Assembly (NCBI GenBank): GCA_016934095.1
Contig: JAFGTO010000057.1
Coordinates: 1 to 5,666, forward strand
DNA from: Candidatus Glassiibacteriota bacterium
GTDB lineage: Bacteria > Gemmatimonadota > Glassbacteria > GWA2-58-10
Length of the DNA: 5,666 nt
Direction of reading: 5' to 3'
Part shown: positions 1 through 4,730 of the stretch, piece by piece
How positions within the stretch are numbered: position 1 is the first letter of the stretch
Layout: each line of letters begins with the position of its first letter
Made by a program: the position numbers and the translations under genes
The notes under the pieces: model-generated
What the model was told of the DNA's origin: nothing
Databases searched by the model: none
Seen by the model: the letters and a program-made list of their open reading frames with translations, nothing else

Positions 1-29
1 GGGAAGGTGGGAGGGGGCCCGGGGGAGGG
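1..29 (+). other. G-rich tract with G-quadruplex potential
   Basis: Runs of three or more G occur at 1-3, 9-11, 13-17, 21-25 and 27-29, separated by 5, 1, 3 and 1 bases. This satisfies the usual G3+N1-7 pattern for a possible quadruplex on the + strand. The + strand is the template for the leftward genes, so such a structure could slow polymerase just beyond the hairpin at 19-66, with which it overlaps. Folding is not shown by sequence alone, and the tract may continue left of the window. Confidence 0.35.
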
Positions 30-66
30 CGGAAACCTTTTTCAAAAGGTTTCCGCCCTCCCCCGG
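19..66 (-). terminator. Long perfect hairpin after the leftward operon, probable terminator
   Basis: Positions 19-41 and 44-66 are exact reverse complements: 23-bp arms around a 2-base centre. The inner part is A/T-rich (an AAACCTTTT-type core) and the outer part is G/C-rich. It lies 37 bases past the stop codon of the GNAT gene, where a terminator for the leftward operon belongs. No T-run follows the outer stem on either strand, so it is not a textbook intrinsic terminator. It could act through its size, in both directions, or be a copy of a dispersed intergenic palindrome. From memory, similar A/T-core, G/C-flanked palindromes are common between genes in some GC-rich Proteobacteria. Confidence 0.5.
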
Positions 67-103
67 ATTCATACCTGGTTGTCAAATTGGTATGAGATAG
101 TCA

Positions 104-1195
104 TCAGAACACGTCGTTGTCGCCGAAGCTCAGGCGCCAGTTGGCGGGGTCGCAGATGAAAGCGGGCTTAAGCCCGGCGCCCACGGGCTTGATCATGAAG
201 TCCAGGGGGTTGGGGTTGAGCCTGCGCGGCACGGGGATGAACCCGCTGCGGGCCAGGGACCGGCTCAGCGGGTCGGAGGACGTCAGCAGGCAGAGCGCGG
301 CCTGGGCGCCGCTGCTGTCCATCTGCGCCAGGGCGGTGCACAGCAGTAGCCCGGCCGGCCCGTGGGTTGCGCTTTCTCTGACCTGCAGGTCCATCACCAC
401 CCCCAGCTCTACCCCCTCGTGGCGCAGCCTGCGGTAGACCAGGTAACCATCCACTGACTCTCCCCCCTCCCCGGGCAGGCAGAGGACAGTATATTTCCGT
501 GCCACCGCCCTGCAGTAGCGCCAGTTCAGGTAGTCCACGGTGCGCTCCAGGACCACCGGACCCCGGCGGTGGACCTCATCCAGCAGGCCCTGGAAGCGGT
601 CATCGAACTTGTCCGCGGTCTCCACCCGGCCGGAGCTCCTGAAAGCGAACAGGCCCCGGTAGAGCACCCCTGCCGGTACGGCGAGCGGCGCCAGTGCCCG
701 GGCCAAGGCCCCCGGACGGGAGGCCAGGACCCTGCCGGGCCGCAGGGGATACAGCCAGAGCCTGGAGCTTCCCGCGTCCATCCACTTGAACCCGCGTTGG
801 AAGATCGAGCGGGAGCTGCGGTTGGGGAAACAGTAGAAGAGCTCCCTGCCCTGTTCGCAGAGGAGCCGCTCGAGACGGTGGCCGAGGCGGAGAAAGACCA
901 TTGATCTCCTCAGGGCCCGGTCGGTCATGGCCTCCACCACGTGCGAGCAGGGGTGCGGACGGCCGTCGACCACCAGCCTGCGCGGCAGGGCGGACATGTG
1001 CGAGACAAGCCTGCCCTCCGAGACCGCCACCACCGCGGTGGAGACACCGAAGGGGTTCCGGAGGTTTTCCCACTGCCAGAACTCCGTGCTGATTTTCTCG
1101 GGTACGGGCAGGTCATCCACCCGGCGGCGCAGCTCTACCACCGCCGGGCAGTCATCCTCGCATACCTCTCGGAAAGTGATCTGGGAAGGGCTCAC
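104..1195 (-). CDS. Large GNAT-family acyltransferase, probably two GNAT-like halves
   Basis: This 363-residue protein is likely to move an acyl group from CoA or ACP to an amine or hydroxyl acceptor; the substrate is unknown. Residues 6-140 look like a GNAT half: an FREV start, then FWQWENLRNPFG (39-50), a strand-rich stretch with SHMSALPRRL (65-74), and PNRSSRSIFQRGFKW (124-138). Residues 222-238 (YLNWRYCRAVARKYTVL) and 245-335 form a second GNAT-like half ending in an SGFIPVPR strand. The C-terminus has a WRLSFGDNDVF tail of a kind I associate with GNAT-like proteins in polysaccharide clusters. There is no signal peptide or clear membrane segment, so it is probably cytoplasmic. It is the last gene of the leftward operon, 57 bases after the ACP gene. 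The start used is GTG at 1195, which lacks a clear ribosome site; a CTG at 1231 would add 12 residues and is better placed. The family call is good; the partnership with the ACP is inference. Confidence 0.78.
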   Translation of the reverse strand: MSPSQITFREVCEDDCPAVVELRRRVDDLPVPEKISTEFWQWENLRNPFGVSTAVVAVSEGRLVSHMSALPRRLVVDGRPHPCSHVVEAMTDRALRRSMVFLRLGHRLERLLCEQGRELFYCFPNRSSRSIFQRGFKWMDAGSSRLWLYPLRPGRVLASRPGALARALAPLAVPAGVLYRGLFAFRSSGRVETADKFDDRFQGLLDEVHRRGPVVLERTVDYLNWRYCRAVARKYTVLCLPGEGGESVDGYLVYRRLRHEGVELGVVMDLQVRESATHGPAGLLLCTALAQMDSSGAQAALCLLTSSDPLSRSLARSGFIPVPRRLNPNPLDFMIKPVGAGLKPAFICDPANWRLSFGDNDVF

Positions 1196-1236
1196 TGGTC
1201 GCGCAGTCAGGTTAGAGACCGCCCCCGGCAGGGTTT

Positions 1237-1240
1237 CTCC
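1237..1240 (-). promoter_or_regulatory. Possible ribosome binding site for an upstream CTG start of the GNAT gene
   Basis: On the minus strand GGAG at 1240-1237 sits 5 bases before an in-frame CTG at 1231-1229. No stop lies between that CTG and the GTG at 1195, and the extension would read LPGAVSNLTARP before VSPSQITF. The GTG itself has no purine-rich site at the right distance. CTG starts are rare, so this remains a possibility only. Confidence 0.3.
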
Positions 1241-1252
1241 ACGGCCGGGCCG

Positions 1253-1486
1253 CTAGCGGCGGCTTTTCAAGGTTTCCAGGATAATTTCCACGCTCAGCAT
1301 CTCGACAATCTCCTCATCCGTGAAAGACAGGCCGAACTCCTCCTCGAGCGCCATGACCAGGTTCATGTGCCGCAGGGAGTCCCAGCTCTCCACGTCATCC
1401 ATCGAGGACTTCTCGTCGAGCAGCTCCGCCGGGAGGTCCATCACCCGGCCCACTATCTTTACCACTCTTGCTCTCAGGTCATCCAT
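1253..1486 (-). CDS. Stand-alone acyl carrier protein
   Basis: This 77-residue acidic protein has the usual length of a discrete ACP. It carries ESWDSLRHMNL (33-43), in which Ser37 of the DSL motif is the expected 4'-phosphopantetheine attachment site; a phosphopantetheinyl transferase encoded elsewhere must activate it. The pattern of an N-terminal helix (MDDLRARVVKIVGRVM), a loop, the DSL helix 2 with MALEEEFGLSF, and a final helix (TDEEIVEMLSVEIILETL) matches the four-helix ACP fold. It starts inside the end of the FkbH gene with an 8-bp overlap, which suggests coupled translation and a 1:1 partnership. FkbH proteins in tetronate, methoxymalonyl and related pathways load glyceryl units onto such discrete ACPs. 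A role as housekeeping fatty-acid ACP is unlikely, because no fab cluster is present and the sequence differs from the typical AcpP core. Confidence 0.93.
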   Translation of the reverse strand: MDDLRARVVKIVGRVMDLPAELLDEKSSMDDVESWDSLRHMNLVMALEEEFGLSFTDEEIVEMLSVEIILETLKSRR

Positions 1487-3272
1487 TGTCCGGTATTCTC
1501 TCCGAGGTTATCTCCTTGAAAAAAGCCGGCTCGCTGCCGACACCCTGCCCGAGGTCGTAGCTGAAAGATTTCGCTTTCCGGCCGCGGGCCTCTTCCAGGG
1601 CCGCAAAGCCGTGCTTTTCGTAGAAATCTTTCACCTGGCCGTTCCTGGCGGTGGGGATGTACTCGCCGGTGGCTGACCGGCAGCCCCGGCCCAGGGCGAT
1701 CTTCAGGGTCCGGATGATAAAAGCGTCCTCCACCCCCCGGCCCAGGACTCGGCAGGAAAGAAGAAACTCGTCGATCAGCGCCCGGCCGGAGTCGTACCTG
1801 AGGATGCCCACCCCGATGATCCCCGAGTCGCCGAACCTGTCGCTCAGCCTCAGGCAGAAAACATCGGCCCGGCCGCTCTGGGCCAGATTCCTGATCTCTT
1901 CCTCGGTATAGCGCCTGGTGGTCAGGTTGAACTGGTTGGTCTTCTGGGTGAGCTGGGCGATCCGGGGCACGGTCAGCTCATCGGCAAAACTCAGGGTGAG
2001 CACCATTTCCAGGGACTTCAGGTAGTTCAGCAGGTCGGCGGCCTGGGTGCGCAGCTTCTTCCGCTGGGCTTCCGCCTGGTACATGGCGCCCCGCTTCCGG
2101 TCTTCCTCGGAGAGCGAGAGTGTGTCGAAAAGGCCGCAGGCGGCCAGGATCTCCCTGTTCTCGACAGCCTTGTCCGCCGGCAGGTGGATGGCTGTTACCT
2201 CCGGCAGGGTCTCGCGGACAAACTCCACCTCGAACTCGCTGTCGTCCATGAACACCATGCTGTCGAGGCCGATGTTCAGGTCCCGGGCAAGCTGTCTCAG
2301 GCCGGTGGCTTTGTCCTGCCAGGCGATCCGGGCCGCGGCGATATGCTCCCGCCTGAGCACCATGTCGGGATGACTGCGGAAGACCTCCCAGACATTCTCC
2401 TCGTCGTTCCTGCTGCAAAGGGCCAGGATCACTCCCCGGTGGTAAAGCTCCAGCGCCTCCTGCTGGAACTCGTAGTAGGCCGAACCCGGGTAGGTCCTGC
2501 CCAGGACTATCCCGCCCAGGCCGTCCTCGCCGACAACCCCCCCCCAGAGAGTGTTGTCGCAGTCCAGGACCAGGCACTTCTTGTTCCTGCCTTTCAGCGG
2601 CCGGATGAACCTGAAATCCTCCCCGGCGATCTCGCGCAGGGCCTCCCTCGAGTAAGGCGCGCGGCCGATATGCCAGTACCTCCAATCGTAAAAATCCTTA
2701 TCACCCACCCTGAGCCGGCAGAGGTTCAGGTCGACCAGGTAGCAGTTGCCGGCGCTCCTCAAGCTTTTTTTCAAAAATTCGTTCAACCCGGCCACGGCGG
2801 CCGACTGCCCCTCGCCTTCCCGGCTGTCCAGGATCCCGCCCGCCGGGTAGGCGGGGAGCTCCAGGCCGTGCCAGAGCACCATGGCCCCGGTCTGGCCGCG
2901 GATGCCGGAGAGCACCCTGGAGAAATGCTCCTCCAGCCTGGCGGCCTCGGCCCGGACCTGCTCGCCGCTCAGGGCGTTGAAGTTTCGCGCCAGGTCCCAG
3001 GACAGGCCCTCCAGCTTGAGGAACACCAGCACTGCGTCAGTCTCCGGGCCCAGCAGCCCGCCGTCTCCGCCCACCGCCTCCTGGAAGACATTGTCGTAGC
3101 TGCCGAAACTTACCTCTGCGTTGAACCCCATGCGGCAGGCCAGGTACTCGAGGTAAGGCTCGAGCGGCTCGACCACCACGTTGCGCAGGACCGAGATCGT
3201 CAGCCCCGGCAGCTCGCTCCGGTCGTGCCGGTGAAGATACTCCTGGATTTCGGAAAACGACAGGTCGGTCAT
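1479..3272 (-). CDS. FkbH-type protein: HAD-IIIC phosphatase/acyl-loading enzyme with C-terminal GNAT-like domain
   Basis: This 597-residue protein has the layout of long FkbH proteins. Residues 1-225 form the N-terminal region, with LPGLTISVLRNVVVEPLEPYLEY and FGSYDNVFQEAV. The HAD domain spans about 230-375: LVLDCDNTLWGG with Asp237 and Asp239, SRND (288-291), Lys321 in WQDKATG, and the acidic MDDSEFE (342-348). The C-terminal GNAT-like domain follows, with TQKTNQFNLTTRRYTEEEI (442-460), DRFGDSGIIGVGIL (478-491) and DEFLLSCRVLGRGVEDAFI (501-519). Characterised FkbH proteins take 1,3-bisphosphoglycerate, dephosphorylate it and load a glyceryl group on an ACP; the ACP gene directly follows here. 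Cys238 between the two aspartates may matter for thioester formation, but I am not certain of that. ATG at 3272 follows GGGGA at an 8-base spacing. All motif residues are present, so the enzyme looks intact. The true acyl unit (glyceryl, lactyl or other) cannot be read from sequence. Confidence 0.93.
   Translation of the reverse strand: MTDLSFSEIQEYLHRHDRSELPGLTISVLRNVVVEPLEPYLEYLACRMGFNAEVSFGSYDNVFQEAVGGDGGLLGPETDAVLVFLKLEGLSWDLARNFNALSGEQVRAEAARLEEHFSRVLSGIRGQTGAMVLWHGLELPAYPAGGILDSREGEGQSAAVAGLNEFLKKSLRSAGNCYLVDLNLCRLRVGDKDFYDWRYWHIGRAPYSREALREIAGEDFRFIRPLKGRNKKCLVLDCDNTLWGGVVGEDGLGGIVLGRTYPGSAYYEFQQEALELYHRGVILALCSRNDEENVWEVFRSHPDMVLRREHIAAARIAWQDKATGLRQLARDLNIGLDSMVFMDDSEFEVEFVRETLPEVTAIHLPADKAVENREILAACGLFDTLSLSEEDRKRGAMYQAEAQRKKLRTQAADLLNYLKSLEMVLTLSFADELTVPRIAQLTQKTNQFNLTTRRYTEEEIRNLAQSGRADVFCLRLSDRFGDSGIIGVGILRYDSGRALIDEFLLSCRVLGRGVEDAFIIRTLKIALGRGCRSATGEYIPTARNGQVKDFYEKHGFAALEEARGRKAKSFSYDLGQGVGSEPAFFKEITSERIPDNG
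1498..1503 (-). promoter_or_regulatory. Ribosome binding site for the ACP gene
   Basis: GGAGAG on the minus strand lies 11 bases before the ACP ATG at 1486 and inside the last codons of the FkbH gene. The spacing is slightly long. With the ATGGATGA stop/start overlap, it favours re-initiation by ribosomes finishing FkbH. Confidence 0.45.
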
Positions 3273-3319
3273 TATTCAGGTCCCCATCGACGCCTGCAGG
3301 CCGCCGCAACGCAGCCCTC

Positions 3320-4513
3320 TCAGGCCATCACCCTGCCGCCGCAGACCCGGATGTTCTCGCCGGTAAGGTGGGCGGCTTTTTCGCTGAAGAGGAAGGCCAC
3401 TACGCCGGCTACATCCTCCGGGGAAGCCAGCCTCCTGAGCGGGGTCTGCATCCTCTCGACCATCTTGGCCTTTTCGGGGAGGTCGGCGATGAACTCGGTG
3501 TCGGTCATGCCGGGGGAGACGCAGTTCACCCTGACCCCCCTGGGGCCGTACTCGACTGCCAGCGAGCGGGTAAGAGACACCAGGGCCGCCTTGGACAAGG
3601 TGTAGGGCAGCAGCCTGACCGGCGGCACGTTGTCGGCGTAGATGCTGGAGATGTTGACTATCACCCCGGACTGCGCCTCCAGCAGGAGGGGCAGGACTTC
3701 CCGGCAAAGGTTGAAAGCACCTTTTACCTGTACCTCCAGGTGCACCTGGACATCTTCCCAGGACAGTCCGGTGAACTCCCTGCTCTCGACCGGGGGCGCG
3801 GCGTTGTTGACTGCTCCGTACACCGTGCCGAAAGTCTCCACCGCGAAGCCGACCATCTCTTTTACCGCCCCGCGGTCCGAGACATCGGCCTGAAAGGCGG
3901 CGGCCCGCCCCTTGGCGGCCTCTATCCTGCCGACTGTCTCCCCGGCTGCGGCACGGCTTTTCGAGTAGTTCACCACTACCGGGAAACCCTCGGCCGCGAG
4001 CTGCACGGCCACTGCGGCGCCGATTCCCCGGCCGGCCCCGGTGACTATCACCGCGCCCCGGGCTCCCGGCCGCTCAGCGGGCTTTTTTTTTACTCGGGTT
4101 TTCAGCACTTTGACTTTAGCCTCCCCTTCGATAACTTTGGTTCCGCTTTCTTTGAAAACAATGGTTTCCAGTGTCAGCACCCGCTGGGCCGGCGACTTGT
4201 GCCTGACCCTGGCCCAGACCCGGATCTTCTCGCCGACCCTCACCGGCGCCAGGAAGCGCAGGGTCTGCTCGTACCACAGCGCCCCCTTGCCCGGCAGCCT
4301 GGTGCCTATCACCGTGGAGATGAACGCAGCGGTGAGCATGCCGTGCACCGCGGTCTTTTTCATGGCGGTGGAGGCGGCGAACTTGTCATCCACGTGCAGG
4401 GGGTTGTCGTCGCCGGTCAGCTTGACAAAAACATCCAGGTCCGCGGCCGTGATGGTGTGGAACAACTCGGCCTCGTCCCCGACTTTGATGGCTTCGAACC
4501 TGTCTTCGGTCAT
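3320..4513 (-). CDS. MaoC hydratase/dehydratase fused to FabG-like short-chain reductase
   Basis: This 397-residue fusion has a hot-dog MaoC domain at about 1-140. It contains FVKLTGDDNPLHVDDKFAA with the expected catalytic Asp35 and His40, then AVHGML (55-60). A basic, proline-containing linker follows (about 139-153), then an SDR domain (154-397) with TGAGRGIG (158-165) for NAD(P) binding, NNAA (236-239), Ser290, and the catalytic pair Tyr304/Lys308 in YTLSK, ending SPGMTDTEF to GGRVMA. Both active sites look complete. Together they could interconvert 3-keto, 3-hydroxy and enoyl thioesters on CoA or ACP. The neighbouring ACP and FkbH favour an ACP-bound substrate (inference). The frame stays open to 5035, but residues encoded upstream of 4513 are AT-rich spacer and antisense to the divergent gene, while MTEDRFEAIKVGDEAE is a normal MaoC beginning. 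The ribosome site is weak. It is the first gene of the leftward operon, 47 bases before FkbH. Confidence 0.92.
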   Translation of the reverse strand: MTEDRFEAIKVGDEAELFHTITAADLDVFVKLTGDDNPLHVDDKFAASTAMKKTAVHGMLTAAFISTVIGTRLPGKGALWYEQTLRFLAPVRVGEKIRVWARVRHKSPAQRVLTLETIVFKESGTKVIEGEAKVKVLKTRVKKKPAERPGARGAVIVTGAGRGIGAAVAVQLAAEGFPVVVNYSKSRAAAGETVGRIEAAKGRAAAFQADVSDRGAVKEMVGFAVETFGTVYGAVNNAAPPVESREFTGLSWEDVQVHLEVQVKGAFNLCREVLPLLLEAQSGVIVNISSIYADNVPPVRLLPYTLSKAALVSLTRSLAVEYGPRGVRVNCVSPGMTDTEFIADLPEKAKMVERMQTPLRRLASPEDVAGVVAFLFSEKAAHLTGENIRVCGGRVMA

Positions 4514-4531
4514 ATCCGGCTGGTATGCTGG

Positions 4532-4542
4532 GAAATATCGTT
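4532..4542 (+). repeat. Direct repeat GAAATATCGTT, copy 1
   Basis: This exact 11-bp sequence recurs at 4700-4710 in the same orientation. Copy 1 lies 18 bases upstream of the start of the MaoC-SDR gene, inside its predicted leader. It may be an operator half or chance; see the finding on the pair. Confidence 0.5.
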
Positions 4543-4589
4543 TTTTGAGATAAATCGGCGCGGATGCGGGATCGCAATTCGTTGTTGTG

Positions 4590-4618
4590 ATATTACCGAT
4601 GCCGCCAAAGAAAGTCAA
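4590..4618 (-). promoter_or_regulatory. Candidate sigma-70-type promoter for the leftward operon
   Basis: On the minus strand TTGACT (4618-4613, 5 of 6 matches to TTGACA) is followed after 17 bases by TAATAT (4595-4590, 4 of 6 matches to TATAAT). Transcription would begin near 4583 and give a leader of about 70 bases before the ATG at 4513. The local AT-richness within GC-rich flanks supports a promoter region; the exact boxes are a prediction by eye. Confidence 0.5.
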
Positions 4619-4623
4619 GTCGT

Positions 4624-4651
4624 TTGGGTTAAATGCCGTATTAAATATAAT
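4624..4651 (+). promoter_or_regulatory. Alternative upstream rightward promoter
   Basis: A perfect TATAAT lies at 4646-4651, with TTGGGT at 4624-4629 as a poor -35 (3 of 6) and a 16-base spacer. It is 34 bases upstream of the second TATAAT at 4680-4685. It could be a second start for the methyltransferase gene or just AT-rich spacer. Confidence 0.3.
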
Positions 4652-4655
4652 GACC

Positions 4656-4685
4656 TCGAGAATAAAGTAGACTGTTATGTATAAT
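4656..4685 (+). promoter_or_regulatory. Candidate sigma-70-type promoter for the methyltransferase gene
   Basis: A perfect TATAAT at 4680-4685 is preceded by TCGAGA at 4656-4661 (4 of 6) with an 18-base spacer. Transcription would begin near 4692, leaving about 39 bases before ATG 4731. The -10 box lies inside TGTATAATTTACA (4678-4690), whose ends TGTA and TACA are inverted, an arrangement that could serve as a small operator. Confidence 0.5.
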
Positions 4686-4699
4686 TTACAGGCCGGAAT

Positions 4700-4710
4700 G
4701 AAATATCGTT
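4700..4710 (+). repeat. Direct repeat GAAATATCGTT, copy 2
   Basis: This is identical over 11 bp to 4532-4542. It sits 20 bases before the methyltransferase ATG and directly before its ribosome binding site. Confidence 0.5.
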
Positions 4711-4711
4711 C

Positions 4712-4720
4712 AGGGGGAAG
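4712..4720 (+). promoter_or_regulatory. Ribosome binding site for the methyltransferase gene
   Basis: The purine run AGGGGGAAG ends 10 bases before ATG 4731, with an A-rich stretch between. It supports 4731 as the start and + as the coding strand of this region, against the long antisense frame. Confidence 0.6.
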
Positions 4721-4730
4721 ATAAAAAACC

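Noticed and set aside
941..1519. Plus-strand frame of 192 residues across the GNAT start, the ACP and the FkbH end
   Set aside because: It is antisense to the ACP gene, whose DSL motif is unmistakable, and has no motif of its own.
3273..3319. Possible small gene or regulatory structure between MaoC-SDR and FkbH
   Set aside because: It is only 47 bases, with no start-plus-site other than the FkbH leader and no clear hairpin or promoter.
2184..3605. Plus-strand open frame of 473 residues opposite FkbH and the SDR end
   Set aside because: It spans two well-supported minus-strand genes and their gap, and its composition (Gln, Pro, Ala, Val and His rich) is typical of an antisense shadow in GC-rich DNA.
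3368..4684. Plus-strand open frame of 438 residues opposite MaoC-SDR
   Set aside because: It is a shadow of the fusion gene and runs through the divergent spacer; no family resemblance is seen.
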